A stretch of DNA of 64,000 nucleotides from an uncultured Bacillota bacterium (GCA_949291945.1 CASEXH010000013.1:1-64000); one strand, 5' to 3'. Shown: positions 24,849 through 34,390, counted from the first letter of the stretch. Numbers and translations: made by a program. The notes: generated by a model from the sequence alone, not told the origin.

Positions 24849-25835
24849 ATGAGCATCAGAATCGGAATTTTAGGATACGGAAATCTGGGCCGTGGCGTTG
24901 AGTGCGCAATTAAGCACAACCCGGATTTAGAACTGAAAGCAGTTTTTACACGGAGAGATCCTGCTTCTGTAAAAATTCTTACAGAGACGGCAAAAGTTTA
25001 TCATGTAGATGAAGCTGTGAAAATGAAAGAGGATATTGACGTAATGATCCTCTGCGGAGGCAGCGCCACAGATCTTCCTGTACAGACCCCGGAATATGCA
25101 AAATACTTTAACGTTGTAGACAGTTTTGACACTCACGCAAAGATTCCGGAGCATTTCGCAGCAGTGGATAAGGCGGCAAAGGAAAATGGAAAAACTGCAT
25201 TGATTTCTGCCGGCTGGGATCCGGGAATGTTTTCTCTGAACCGGTTATATGCCAACGCCATTATGCCTGAAGGAAAAGATTATACTTTCTGGGGAAAGGG
25301 AGTCAGCCAGGGACATTCTGATGCGGTTAGAAGGATCAAAGGGGTTATCGACGCCAGACAGTATACCATTCCTGTGGAAAAAGCACTGGAAGCTGTAAGA
25401 AACGGTGAGAATCCGGAGCTGACCACAAGAGAAAAACATACCAGAGAGGTGTTTGTGGTTGCTGCAGAAGGCGCTGACAAAGCAAAGATCGAAAATGAGA
25501 TCAAGACCATGCCAAACTATTTTGATGAGTATGATACTACTGTACATTTCATCACTGAGGAGGAAATGAAGAAAGACCATGCAGGTCTTCCTCATGGAGG
25601 ATTTGTGATTCGTACAGGAAAGACCGGCTGGAATGATGAACATAATCATGTGATCGAATACAGCCTGAAACTGGATTCCAACCCGGAATTTACTTCTTCT
25701 GTAATCGCAGCTTATGCGAGAGCTGTATACCGTCTGAATAAAGAAGGACAGACAGGCTGCAAGACCGTGTTTGATATTGCACCTGCCTATTTAAGCGCTC
25801 AGTCACCAGAGGAGCTTCGGGCCCACATGCTATAA
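24849..25835 (+). CDS. ddh: meso-diaminopimelate D-dehydrogenase
   Basis: 328 residues. Makes meso-diaminopimelate from tetrahydrodipicolinate, ammonia and NADPH in one step, feeding lysine and peptidoglycan synthesis. The N-terminal dinucleotide motif is GILGYGNLGRGVE, with FTRRDP after the second strand, suited to NADPH. Substrate-binding segments CGGSATDLP, SAGWDPGMFSLNR and FWGKGVSQGHSDAVRRIKGV are intact, and the length is typical. It has its own strong promoter; the next gene starts 10 bases after its stop. Confidence 0.93.
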   Translation: MSIRIGILGYGNLGRGVECAIKHNPDLELKAVFTRRDPASVKILTETAKVYHVDEAVKMKEDIDVMILCGGSATDLPVQTPEYAKYFNVVDSFDTHAKIPEHFAAVDKAAKENGKTALISAGWDPGMFSLNRLYANAIMPEGKDYTFWGKGVSQGHSDAVRRIKGVIDARQYTIPVEKALEAVRNGENPELTTREKHTREVFVVAAEGADKAKIENEIKTMPNYFDEYDTTVHFITEEEMKKDHAGLPHGGFVIRTGKTGWNDEHNHVIEYSLKLDSNPEFTSSVIAAYARAVYRLNKEGQTGCKTVFDIAPAYLSAQSPEELRAHML

Positions 25836-25845
25836 GAAAAAAGTT

Positions 25846-26724
25846 ATGAAGAAAAATGTGAATCTCAATATAGATCCCAAGAGGGAAGCGAAGAGAGTTA
25901 TTTTCGGATTGATCAGTGCTGTGATCATGGCAGTGAATATTAAGATATTTGTACGGGCGGGAGGCCTGTATCCAGGGGGCTTTAACGGAGTTACCCGTCT
26001 GATCCAGACAATTTTTGAGCAGTTTCTGGGTATCCCTCTTCCCTTTGCTCCGGTCAGCCTGATCCTGAATGCGATACCGGCAATTGTCAGCTTTAAGGCC
26101 ATCGGAAAAAGGTTTACCCTGAACACTAGTATGATCATCGTGGTATCCAGTATACTGACAGACTTTGTACCTTCTGTGCCGATTACCCAGGATATCCTGC
26201 TGATCAGTATCTTTGGCGGTCTGATCAATGGAACGGCGATCAGTCTGGCACTTATCGGAGGATCCTCTACAGGAGGCACGGACTTTATTGCTGTTTATTT
26301 CGCAGAGAAAAAGAATAAAGATGTATGGAATTATATTCTTGTGGGAAATGGCGTGGTACTGGTAATGGCAGGTATCCTTTTTGGCTGGGATAAAGCCTTG
26401 TATTCCATTATTTTCCAGTTTACATCTACCCAGACCATACATCTGCTGTACCAGGCCTATAATAAGGTTACTTTGTTCATTGTCACGGATAATCCCAAAG
26501 CGGTTTACGAAGCTATTTATCAGGTGACAAACCACAGCGCCACAGAGTTTTCCGCAACAGGAATGTATTCCAACGAAGGCAGAAAGATGATCTATTCTGT
26601 GGTTTCCAGCACGGAGGCAAAGGTGCTGATACGGAAAGTTATGAATGCGGATCCCCATGCTTTTGTGAATGTGGTAAAGACGGATATCCTCATGGGACGA
26701 TTTTATCAGAAAGAGAATTATTAG
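25846..26724 (+). CDS. YitT family membrane protein (DUF161/DUF2179)
   Basis: 292 residues. Five or six hydrophobic segments lie in the first 190 residues, with the family signature GGLYPGGFNGVTRL near residue 40 and GGSSTGGTDFIA near 140. The C-terminal cytoplasmic DUF2179 domain (about 205-290) ends in DPHAFVNVVKTDILMGRF. The function of YitT proteins is not established. Follows ddh by 10 bases and precedes the asparaginase by 26, so the three may share a transcript. Confidence 0.87.
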   Translation: MKKNVNLNIDPKREAKRVIFGLISAVIMAVNIKIFVRAGGLYPGGFNGVTRLIQTIFEQFLGIPLPFAPVSLILNAIPAIVSFKAIGKRFTLNTSMIIVVSSILTDFVPSVPITQDILLISIFGGLINGTAISLALIGGSSTGGTDFIAVYFAEKKNKDVWNYILVGNGVVLVMAGILFGWDKALYSIIFQFTSTQTIHLLYQAYNKVTLFIVTDNPKAVYEAIYQVTNHSATEFSATGMYSNEGRKMIYSVVSSTEAKVLIRKVMNADPHAFVNVVKTDILMGRFYQKENY

Positions 26725-26750
26725 GAAGATGCCGGGACAGGAGAAAAAAT

Positions 26751-27713
26751 ATGATTACAAAAATTACAGATCCCCCCATAGGACACATGATCTCCACCTG
26801 GAGAATGTCTGAAGAAGGACTGACACTGGGAAATCAGATATTGCAGGAAAAGGACGATCTGGGAGAAGCCATTGTCCGGGCTGTGAAATGTGTGGAGGAT
26901 AACCCGGCCTATGTTTCGGTAGGATACGGCGGTCTTCCAAACTGTGAAGGTCAGGTGGAACTTGACGCTGCCTACATGGATGGAGATACTCTGGGTACAG
27001 GGGCAGTGATTTCTGTGAAGAACCTGAAAAATCCTATTGAGGCAGCTTATGGTCTGAGTAAGAAAAACAGGAGTTGTATCCTGGCAGGTGATGGAGCCAT
27101 GAAATATGCCTCCTACAAAGGGCTGGCCTGTCAGAATATGCTTACGGAATCTTCCAGGAAAAGATATGAGGAAGAGTTTAAAGTGCCCAAACAGGAGGAA
27201 ATAAGAGCTTATGAGGGTCATGATACCGTGTGCGTAATTGGCCGAAGCAGAGAAGGAAGTATGGCTTGTGGCGTTTCTACCTCCGGTCTGTATATGAAAG
27301 AGCCGGGACGAGTAGGAGACAGCCCTCTGATCGGCTCAGGATTTTATGCAGATTCTGAAGCCGGTGCAGCCGCCGCCACAGGTATGGGTGAGGATATTAT
27401 GAAAGGCTGTTTGTCTTTTTCGATTGTGGAAAAGATGAGAAACGGCATGAATGTCCAGGAAGCCTGTGAGAAAGCTCTTAGAGAACATTGGAGGCGTCTG
27501 GAAAGACGGGGCTATCCCAATAATGGAATGTCCGTGATCGCCATGGACACTCAGGGAAATACGGGAGCAGCCACTACTTTAGAAGAATTTCCTTTTGTGG
27601 TTGCGGGAGAAAATGGCTGCAGACTTTATGTGGCTTCCATGAATCAGGAGACAGGAGAACATTTTCTGTTTGTTCCGGATGAAGAGTGGCTGAAGAACAG
27701 CAAGACAGATTAA
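26751..27713 (+). CDS. Ntn-hydrolase asparaginase / beta-aspartyl (aspartylglucosaminidase-type) peptidase
   Basis: 320 residues. A self-cleaving Ntn hydrolase that acts on asparagine, isoaspartyl peptides or GlcNAc-Asn. The cleavage site and nucleophile Thr are in GHDTVCVIGRS near residue 160. GVSTSGLYMKEPGRVGDSPLIG and GSGFYADSEAGAAAATGMGE form the substrate pocket. No signal peptide, so cytoplasmic. Which substrate is used cannot be decided from sequence. The gene is followed by a strong bidirectional terminator. Confidence 0.87.
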   Translation: MITKITDPPIGHMISTWRMSEEGLTLGNQILQEKDDLGEAIVRAVKCVEDNPAYVSVGYGGLPNCEGQVELDAAYMDGDTLGTGAVISVKNLKNPIEAAYGLSKKNRSCILAGDGAMKYASYKGLACQNMLTESSRKRYEEEFKVPKQEEIRAYEGHDTVCVIGRSREGSMACGVSTSGLYMKEPGRVGDSPLIGSGFYADSEAGAAAATGMGEDIMKGCLSFSIVEKMRNGMNVQEACEKALREHWRRLERRGYPNNGMSVIAMDTQGNTGAATTLEEFPFVVAGENGCRLYVASMNQETGEHFLFVPDEEWLKNSKTD

Positions 27714-27720
27714 AACAAGT

Positions 27721-27783
27721 AAAAACATCCTTGCAGGAATCAAAGATGAAAGGTATCTTTGATATTCCTGTAAGGATGTTTTA
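27721..27783. terminator. Long bidirectional terminator
   Basis: AAACATCCTT pairs with AAGGATGTTT, and the stem continues inward through GCAGGAAT and ATTCCTG to CAAAGAT/ATCTTTG. It separates the convergent asparaginase and purF-like genes. Confidence 0.85.
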
Positions 27784-27791
27784 TAATATAT

Positions 27792-29207
27792 TTATTTCCC
27801 GTTAAAGCAGTAAGTACATACTTTACATGGCTCTATGCCGATGGAAGCCAGCAGGTCGTCCAGGCGATGGAAGTGGAGAGTTGTGAAATTCAGCTCTTTC
27901 TCGATCTCTTCCAGCATTTCTTTATAGTTCTGGGAATCCGGATCTGCATAGGTATCCAGGACTTCCCGGCTGACATTGTCTCCTTCTCGTTTGGCAATGA
28001 CCCGTCTGGTGATCAGATCCATCTCTGATTTGGAACGGGAGAAGTTCAGGAACGGACAGCCGAAGAGCAGCGGCGGGCATGCAGGACGGATGTGAACTTC
28101 CTTGGCTCCGCTGTTATATAAAAATTCTGTAGTTTCCCGAAGCTGTGTTCCACGGACAATGGAGTCATCAATGAGCAGCAGGCTCTTGTTTTTGATGAGG
28201 GCCTCCACAGGGATCAGCTTCATTCTGGCGATCAGATTCCTCTGTTCCTGTCTGGAAGGCATAAAGGAACGGGGCCAGGTTGGTGTATATTTGATAAATG
28301 GGCGGGAGAACGGAATTCCGGATTCATTGGCATATCCAATGGCATGGGCAGTTCCGGAGTCCGGCACGCCGGCTACCAGGTCTGGCTTTACGTGTTCTCT
28401 CTGGGCGTCTCTCTGAGCCAGTCTTTTTCCGCATTCATAACGCATGTTCTCTACATTTACCCCTTCATAAGTGGAGGTTGGATAACCGTAATATACCCAT
28501 AAGAAAGAACAGATCTTCATTTCATTTAAAGGTTCAGAAACAGTCTGAACGGATTCCGGAGTCAAAAAGGCAATCTCCCCCGGACCTAATTCTCTTAAAG
28601 TCTCATATCCCAGATTCAGGTAAGCAAAGCTTTCAAAGGAAGCGCAGTGAGCCCCGTCTTTTTCTCCGATGACCAGAGGGGTGCGTCCCATACGGTCCCT
28701 GGCTGCGTAGATACCTTCCGGAGTCAGAACCAGAAGGGTCAGAGAGCCGTCTACCTTCTCCTGAGCATAGCGGATACCTTCTGTGATACTGGCCTGCTGA
28801 TTGATGAGGGAAGCTACCATTTCTGTAGGGTTGATGCTTCCGCCGCTCATTTCCAGGAAATGTGTGCAGCCGTTTTTGTAGGATAGGTCTACCAGCTCGT
28901 CCATATTGTTGATTTTTCCTACTGTGGTAATGGCAAAGCTGCCTAAGTGAGACTGTACCAGGAGGGGCTGTGGTTCTGTATCTGAGATACAGCCGATGCC
29001 TGAAGTGCCTTCCAGTTCATCCAGGTCTCCGTCAAATTTTGTCCGGAAGGGAGTATTCTCGATGTTGTGGATAGAACGATTAAAACCGTCTTTGCCGTAC
29101 ACGGCCATACCGCCTCTTCTGGTGCCTAAATGAGAATGATAGTCAGTTCCGAAAAATAAGTCCAAAGTACAGCTGGACTTTGATGTTACTCCAAAAATTC
29201 CACCCAT
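27792..29207 (-). CDS. purF: PurF-like amidophosphoribosyltransferase with catalytic Cys1 replaced by Gly
   Basis: 471 residues. PurF makes phosphoribosylamine from PRPP and glutamine; the nucleophile is the Cys exposed when the first Met is removed (MCGIFG). Here the start reads MGGIFGV, so the glutaminase nucleophile is missing. The start is firm: AAGGAG lies 6 bases upstream and the Gly codon is GGT. The rest of the Ntn domain (SHLGTRRGGMAVYG, SHLGSFAITTVGKINN) and the PRPP loop LLLIDDSIVRGTQ are kept, and Cys residues near the C-terminus (EPCKVCTYC) may bind an Fe-S cluster as in the B. subtilis type. It may use free ammonia or an amine delivered by a partner, or have another role. Confidence 0.82.
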   Translation of the reverse strand: MGGIFGVTSKSSCTLDLFFGTDYHSHLGTRRGGMAVYGKDGFNRSIHNIENTPFRTKFDGDLDELEGTSGIGCISDTEPQPLLVQSHLGSFAITTVGKINNMDELVDLSYKNGCTHFLEMSGGSINPTEMVASLINQQASITEGIRYAQEKVDGSLTLLVLTPEGIYAARDRMGRTPLVIGEKDGAHCASFESFAYLNLGYETLRELGPGEIAFLTPESVQTVSEPLNEMKICSFLWVYYGYPTSTYEGVNVENMRYECGKRLAQRDAQREHVKPDLVAGVPDSGTAHAIGYANESGIPFSRPFIKYTPTWPRSFMPSRQEQRNLIARMKLIPVEALIKNKSLLLIDDSIVRGTQLRETTEFLYNSGAKEVHIRPACPPLLFGCPFLNFSRSKSEMDLITRRVIAKREGDNVSREVLDTYADPDSQNYKEMLEEIEKELNFTTLHFHRLDDLLASIGIEPCKVCTYCFNGK

Positions 29208-29447
29208 GGTTGTTCTCCTTTTCTACTACAGATTTAAAGCAGCAGTACAACGGCGGCGAGAACCGGAAATACGGTCTGGCCAATGATGCCGGGGAAACTG
29301 CTGCGATTAAAGTCTACCCCTTATTATATACAGGAATTTCCGGATTCGTAAAGACATTTGTGAAAAGTTTTTTCCTTCGCAACAGAGAAAAAATAGTGTA
29401 TAATGGGTAAAAAGCTGTGCAAACAGACAATGAAAAAGGAGAATGGC

Positions 29448-30212
29448 ATGAAATTTATTTCGTGGAATGTGAACGGGCTTCGGGCTTGTGTGCAGAAAGG
29501 ATTTATAGAATATTTCCAGGAGGCAGACGCAGATTTTTTCTGCCTTCAGGAGACGAAGCTTCAGGAAGGACAGATCGATTTTGCTCCGGAAGGTTATTAT
29601 TGCTTTTGGAATTATGCGGTGAGAAAAGGCTATTCCGGTACGGCCATTTTTACTAAATGGGAACCTCTGGCTGTAACCTACGGAATTGGTATAGAGGAGC
29701 ATGACCAGGAAGGTCGGGTGATCACGTTGGAATACCCGGATTTTTATATGGTAACAGTTTATACCCCCAATTCCCAGAATGAGCTGGCAAGATTAGACTA
29801 CCGTATGAAGTGGGAGGATGATTTCCGTTCCTACTTGAAAGGGCTGGACGAAAAAAAGCCGGTAGTTATGTGCGGAGATCTGAATGTAGCCCACAAAGAG
29901 ATCGACCTGAAGAATCCCAAGACCAATCGACACAATGCAGGATTTACTGACGAGGAGAGAGGAAAGTTTACAGAATTCCTGGAGGCGGGTTTTACAGATA
30001 CTTTCCGGTATTTTTATCCGGAAGAAACAGGGATTTATTCCTGGTGGTCCTATCGGTTCAGAGCAAGAGAGAAGAACGCAGGATGGCGTATTGACTACTT
30101 CTGTGTGTCAAAGAGACTGGAGGAGAAACTGGTCTCAGCGGGGATTCATACAGAAATCTTCGGTTCCGATCACTGCCCGGTGGAAGTGCAGATCGATCTG
30201 AAGGGAGAGTAA
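29448..30212 (+). CDS. Exodeoxyribonuclease III (ExoA/Xth)
   Basis: 254 residues. An AP endonuclease and 3'-exonuclease in base-excision repair. Motifs of the family are all visible: [46 protein letters not shown] and the final GSDHCPV. The start at 29448 follows AAAAAGGAG; the -10 box TATAAT is at 29399-29404. SelD begins 4 bases after the stop, so exonuclease, SelD, desulfurase and DinB form one long operon. Confidence 0.93.
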   Translation: MKFISWNVNGLRACVQKGFIEYFQEADADFFCLQETKLQEGQIDFAPEGYYCFWNYAVRKGYSGTAIFTKWEPLAVTYGIGIEEHDQEGRVITLEYPDFYMVTVYTPNSQNELARLDYRMKWEDDFRSYLKGLDEKKPVVMCGDLNVAHKEIDLKNPKTNRHNAGFTDEERGKFTEFLEAGFTDTFRYFYPEETGIYSWWSYRFRAREKNAGWRIDYFCVSKRLEEKLVSAGIHTEIFGSDHCPVEVQIDLKGE

Positions 30213-30216
30213 ACAA

Positions 30217-31269
30217 TTGGAAGAAAAGATAAAACTGACCCGGTATTCCAAAAGCGCCGGGTGCGCTGCCAAACTGGGTCCCAATATTCTGTCTGAAGTT
30301 GTTGGAAAGCTGCCGAAATTTCAGGACGAAAATCTGTTGGTAGGTGTAGAGACTTCTGACGATGGGGCTGTATATAAGATTTCAGAAGATCTGGCTATGA
30401 TCCAGACATTGGACTTTTTTCCGCCAATGGTGGATGAACCCTATGTTTTCGGCCAGATTGCAGCGGCCAATGCTCTCAGTGATATCTATGCTATGGGAGG
30501 GGAACCTAGATTGGCTTTGAATATTGTGGCTTATCCCAACTGTCTGGGAAGCGAAATCCTGGGAGAGATTTTAGCAGGAGGAGCGTCCAAGGTGAAAGAA
30601 GCAGGAGCCGTACTGGCAGGGGGCCATTCCATCAATGATGAGGAACCAAAATATGGCATGAGCGTCACCGGATTTGTCCATCCGGATAAAATCTGGAAGA
30701 ACGCAGGGGCCCGGCCGCAAGATGTGCTGATCCTTACCAAAGCATTGGGAGTGGGGATTCTGAATACTGCTGTGAAAGCAGAGATGGCTTCCCCAGAGGA
30801 AAAGAAAGCGGCACAGGAAAGTATGACTTACTTGAATAAGACTGCAATGGAGGTATTCTGTCAGTTTCCTATTCACTGCTGTACAGATGTTACCGGATTT
30901 TCTCTGGCCGGGCACGCTTTGGAGATCGCAAAAGCCAGCCAGGTAAGCCTGGAGATTTTTACAGATAAGCTGCCTATTTTGCCCGGAGTCCTGGACTATG
31001 GGGCTATGGGACTTGTTCCTGAGGGAACTTACCGAAATAAAGCCTACCAGAAGGCAGAAGCTTTCCTTGACGAGAAAATCCCAGAAGCTATGGAAGACCT
31101 GCTTTTTGATCCTCAGACTTCTGGAGGCCTTCTGGCTGCCGTGCCCGTTGAAGAAGGAGAGAAACTTCTGACTGCTTTAAAGAAAGCCGGCCTTAAGACT
31201 CCGGCAGCCATTATCGGCAGAGTGGAAGAGAAGAAAGAACATTTCATATACTTCAGGAGACAGAAATGA
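30217..31269 (+). CDS. selD: Selenide, water dikinase
   Basis: 350 residues from a TTG start with GGGAGAG upstream. Makes selenophosphate from selenide and ATP. The active-site loop is SAGCAAKLG with Cys16 and Lys19, a Cys form rather than a selenocysteine form. The PurM-like body shows DDGAVY, FFPPMVDEPY, GGHSIND, TDVTGFSLAGHALEIA and DPQTSGGLLAAVP. No selA, selB, tRNA-Sec or ybbB is visible in the window, so the selenium sink (Sec, selenouridine or a selenium cofactor) must be encoded elsewhere. Its stop overlaps the next start (ATGA). Confidence 0.93.
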   Translation: MEEKIKLTRYSKSAGCAAKLGPNILSEVVGKLPKFQDENLLVGVETSDDGAVYKISEDLAMIQTLDFFPPMVDEPYVFGQIAAANALSDIYAMGGEPRLALNIVAYPNCLGSEILGEILAGGASKVKEAGAVLAGGHSINDEEPKYGMSVTGFVHPDKIWKNAGARPQDVLILTKALGVGILNTAVKAEMASPEEKKAAQESMTYLNKTAMEVFCQFPIHCCTDVTGFSLAGHALEIAKASQVSLEIFTDKLPILPGVLDYGAMGLVPEGTYRNKAYQKAEAFLDEKIPEAMEDLLFDPQTSGGLLAAVPVEEGEKLLTALKKAGLKTPAAIIGRVEEKKEHFIYFRRQK

Positions 31270-32408
31270 TTTATCTGGATAATGCGGCTACAACTTTATA
31301 TAAACCGGAACCGGTGCGTAAAGCGGTATACGAAGCTATGGCAACTATGGGAAACAGCGGCCGGGGAGCTTGGGGACCTGCTCTTTCGGCTTCCAGGATG
31401 GTTTATTCTGTCCGGGAAAAGGCGGCAGAGTTTTTCGGGGCCTGGGGAGGAGAGTCGGTAGCTTTTACCGGCAATGCCACAGAAGCGCTGAATATTGCCA
31501 TCAACGGTCTGGTAAAGAAAGGAGATCATGTGGTCACCACCCAGGCAGAACATAATTCTGTACTGCGGCCTTTATACAGAAAAGAAAAGGAGGGGGCAGA
31601 GCTGACCATACTTCCCGTAGATCAGAAGGGAAATTTTTACCTGGAGGAAATGGAGAAAGCAGTCCGGGAAAATACCACTGCTGTGATCTGTACCCATGCT
31701 TCCAATGTTACGGGAAATCTTTTTCCGGCGGAGGAAATCGGAAAGCTGTGCAGAAGACACGGGCTTTTGTTTGTACTGGACGCTTCTCAGAGCGCAGGGG
31801 AAGCGCTGATCGACATGAAGAAAATGCACATAGATGTGCTTTGCTTTACCGGACATAAAGGCCTGATGGGGCCTCAGGGCACCGGGGGGATCTGTGTGGA
31901 TCCCCAGGTGAAGATCCCGGCTTTTAAAGTGGGAGGAAGCGGGATTCTGTCTTTTGACCGGGAACATCCGGGATGTATGCCGGAAGCCCTGGAGGCAGGG
32001 ACATTAAATATCCATGGTCTTGCGGGATTGGGAGCTGCTTTTGATTATCTCCAGGATACCGGGTTAGAGAAGATCATGGAACATGAGAACAGACTGGCGG
32101 AGATTTTCTATGAAGAAGTCCGGGAGATTCCCGGAGTAGAAGTTTATGGAGACTTTTCTCTTCCCGACAGAACGGCAGTAGTGTCTTTAAATGTGGCGGG
32201 TTTTACTTCCAAAGAGGCAGGGGATCTGCTGGCCCAGAGATATGAAATTGCCACAAGAGCCGGAGTCCACTGCGCCCCTCTAATTCATCGGGCTCTGGGG
32301 ACAAAGGAAAGGGGAATACTGCGTTTCTCCTTTTCCTGGTTTAATACTGAGGAAGAGATCCGCAAAGCGGCTTTGACAGTAAAGGAGATCGCCGGAGAGT
32401 GGGAGTGA
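31266..32408 (+). CDS. NifS/CsdB-type cysteine desulfurase or selenocysteine lyase
   Basis: 380 residues. A class V PLP enzyme that takes sulfur from cysteine or selenium from selenocysteine. It starts with YLDNAATTLYKP; the PLP-binding Lys is in FTGHKGLMGPQGTGG near residue 200, and the persulfide Cys is in GVHCAPLIH near residue 338. It overlaps selD by 4 bases (ATGA), so it very likely provides selenium (or sulfur) to SelD. Family members paired with selD are common in Clostridia. Confidence 0.9.
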   Translation: MIYLDNAATTLYKPEPVRKAVYEAMATMGNSGRGAWGPALSASRMVYSVREKAAEFFGAWGGESVAFTGNATEALNIAINGLVKKGDHVVTTQAEHNSVLRPLYRKEKEGAELTILPVDQKGNFYLEEMEKAVRENTTAVICTHASNVTGNLFPAEEIGKLCRRHGLLFVLDASQSAGEALIDMKKMHIDVLCFTGHKGLMGPQGTGGICVDPQVKIPAFKVGGSGILSFDREHPGCMPEALEAGTLNIHGLAGLGAAFDYLQDTGLEKIMEHENRLAEIFYEEVREIPGVEVYGDFSLPDRTAVVSLNVAGFTSKEAGDLLAQRYEIATRAGVHCAPLIHRALGTKERGILRFSFSWFNTEEEIRKAALTVKEIAGEWE

Positions 32409-32421
32409 GGAGTGAGAAGCT

Positions 32422-33687
32422 TTGGAAAAAGTGATCTTTCATATTGATGTGAATAGTGCTTATTTATCCTGGGAGGCTGTCTACCGCCTTAAACAGGGCG
32501 GAACGGTAGATTTAAGAGAGATTCCCTGTGCTGTGGGAGGAGATAAATCCAAGAGACATGGGATCATCCTGGCAAAATCCCTGGCGGCAAAGGCCTTTGG
32601 AGTACGGACAGGAGAGCCTCTTACAGAGGCTTTGAAGAAGTGTCCAAGTCTGACGGTGGTGCCTGCACATCACAGTCTTTATAAACAGTATTCTAGAAAA
32701 TTTATGGATATTTTAAGGGAATACACTCCTGATGTGCAGCAGTATAGTATTGACGAGGCATTTATGGATATGACGGGAATGGAGAAGATCATCGGAGATC
32801 CGGTGGCTTTTGCCCATAAGCTGAAGAACCGGATCAGCCGGGAGCTGGGGTTTACGGTGAACGTAGGGATCTCTTCTAATAAATACCTGGCTAAAATGGC
32901 CTCAGATTTTGAAAAACCGGATAAGGTCCATACTTTGTTTCCCTGGGAGATCCAGACAAAAATGTGGCCTCTGCCGGTATCGGATCTGATCTTTGTGGGA
33001 AAATCTACCCAGGAGGCTCTGCATAAGCTGGGGATCTATACCATCGGCCAGCTGGCCGCTACAGATGTGGAGATCCTCCGGCATCATCTGAAAAAGCAGG
33101 GGGAAACCATCTGGGAGTTTGCAAATGGAAGAGATTCTTCTCTGGTGGAATCTGAGCCGGAGGGAAACAAAATGTACGGCAACAGCACTACCGTAGCAGC
33201 TGACATTACCGATGAAGATACGGCCAGAATGGTCCTTTTGTCTCTCTGCGAGACAGTGGCTTCCAGACTTCGGGAGGATGGACAGAAGGCACAGATGGTC
33301 TCGGTGTCCATCCGAAATACAGACATGAAGACTGTATCTCACCAAAAAGTCATGCCTGCGGCTACAGATATCACAGAAGAAATTTATGAGGCTGCCTGTC
33401 AGCTTTTTGAGGAGTTGTGGGACCAGGAACCTATACGGCTTCTGGGGGTTCAGACAGGAAAGCTGTCCTCGGAAAGGGGAGGACGGCAGATGAGCCTTTT
33501 TGATAATACGGATTATGAAAAGATGGAACGAATGGACCAGGCAGTGGATAAAATCCGGAAAAAGTTTGGGAAAAACGCCATTATGCGTGCTTCTTTTCTG
33601 GATAATCCTAAAGTGGAACATATGACGGGAGGCCATTCTGACGGGGGACAGGTGGACTTAAAGATACTGAAAGAACATAAAAAATAA
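32422..33687 (+). CDS. dinB: DNA polymerase IV (Y family)
   Basis: 421 residues from a TTG start with GAGGAGTG upstream. A translesion DNA polymerase. The catalytic acidic residues lie in HIDVNSAYLSWEA (start) and YSIDEAFMDMT (near residue 106); NVGISSNKYLAKMAS and the helix-hairpin-helix VGKSTQEALHKLGIYTIGQL follow. QMSLFDN near the end resembles a beta-clamp-binding motif. Last gene of the exonuclease-selD operon. No LexA-type box was recognised upstream. Confidence 0.92.
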   Translation: MEKVIFHIDVNSAYLSWEAVYRLKQGGTVDLREIPCAVGGDKSKRHGIILAKSLAAKAFGVRTGEPLTEALKKCPSLTVVPAHHSLYKQYSRKFMDILREYTPDVQQYSIDEAFMDMTGMEKIIGDPVAFAHKLKNRISRELGFTVNVGISSNKYLAKMASDFEKPDKVHTLFPWEIQTKMWPLPVSDLIFVGKSTQEALHKLGIYTIGQLAATDVEILRHHLKKQGETIWEFANGRDSSLVESEPEGNKMYGNSTTVAADITDEDTARMVLLSLCETVASRLREDGQKAQMVSVSIRNTDMKTVSHQKVMPAATDITEEIYEAACQLFEELWDQEPIRLLGVQTGKLSSERGGRQMSLFDNTDYEKMERMDQAVDKIRKKFGKNAIMRASFLDNPKVEHMTGGHSDGGQVDLKILKEHKK

Positions 33688-33837
33688 AAAGCTGCTGCAT
33701 AAAACATATAGCAGAAATATTTGTACATTTTATGCGAATTTGTCGGGCATAGCTTTGAGACCATAGGCTCAAAGCAGCGCAGACTGAGCGATAAAATGTT
33801 ATAAATATTTTCAATTATGTTTCATGCAGCAGCTTTT
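33688..33837. repeat. 150-bp nested palindromic element after dinB
   Basis: The two arms match over almost their full length. AAAGCTGCTGCAT at 33688-33700 pairs with ATGCAGCAGCTTT near 33824-33836; the next inner blocks AAACATA, AATATTT and CATTTTAT each have a matching complement on the right arm; and the centre is GCTTTGAG/CTCAAAGC (33752-33775) with an 8-base loop. The T run at its right end lets it terminate dinB transcription. It has no coding capacity and resembles a small palindromic mobile element (MITE/REP-like) used as a terminator. Confidence 0.65.
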
Positions 33838-33865
33838 TTATATCTGTTACAAGCGCTGCTGGTCT

Positions 33866-34390
33866 TTACTGCTGAGCGTGGAGCAAACGCCGCACGTCAG
33901 GTACTGCTGAGAGGATAGGATAGAGGATCAGGGAAATGATCAGGCCGCTGACACCCTGAATGATGTTGGCAGGGACGCTGGCGGCTGCGCCTATTCCGTA
34001 GATTACATATTCAAAGAGAAAATATCCTCCTGCTACGAATACAATATCGATGATTCCTCCCAGGACAACGCCGGCTATCCGTCCTTTGGAAGATACGGCT
34101 GCTTTCCGATAGACCAGGGCGGCGAAGAGGGCCACAAGTCCTTTTATAAGGAAAGTTACAGGAACATAGTTGAGATAGCCTCCCAGAAGATCGGACATGC
34201 AGGAACCGATACCTGCAGCCAGGAATCCATATGCCGGGCCGAGAATGACTCCGGAAAGGATTACGATAGCGTCACCTGGGTGGATATATCCGCCGGTTCC
34301 CGGTGTGGGAATGCGGATGGACATGGTAGCTGCACATGTCAAAGCTGCGAACAGAGCAGCCAGAATAATCTTTTTCGTCTGATTTTTCAT
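33866..34390 (-). CDS. ECF transporter substrate-binding S component
   Basis: 174 residues with five or six membrane helices. The N-terminal KIILAALFAALTCAATM helix and the following PTPGTGGYIHPGDAIVILSG are typical of ECF S components of the COG4720 type. The vitamin or precursor carried cannot be told from the sequence, and no riboswitch is present in the short leader. The energising module (EcfA, EcfT) is not in this window, so it probably uses a shared module. Confidence 0.8.
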   Translation of the reverse strand: MKNQTKKIILAALFAALTCAATMSIRIPTPGTGGYIHPGDAIVILSGVILGPAYGFLAAGIGSCMSDLLGGYLNYVPVTFLIKGLVALFAALVYRKAAVSSKGRIAGVVLGGIIDIVFVAGGYFLFEYVIYGIGAAASVPANIIQGVSGLIISLILYPILSAVPDVRRLLHAQQ

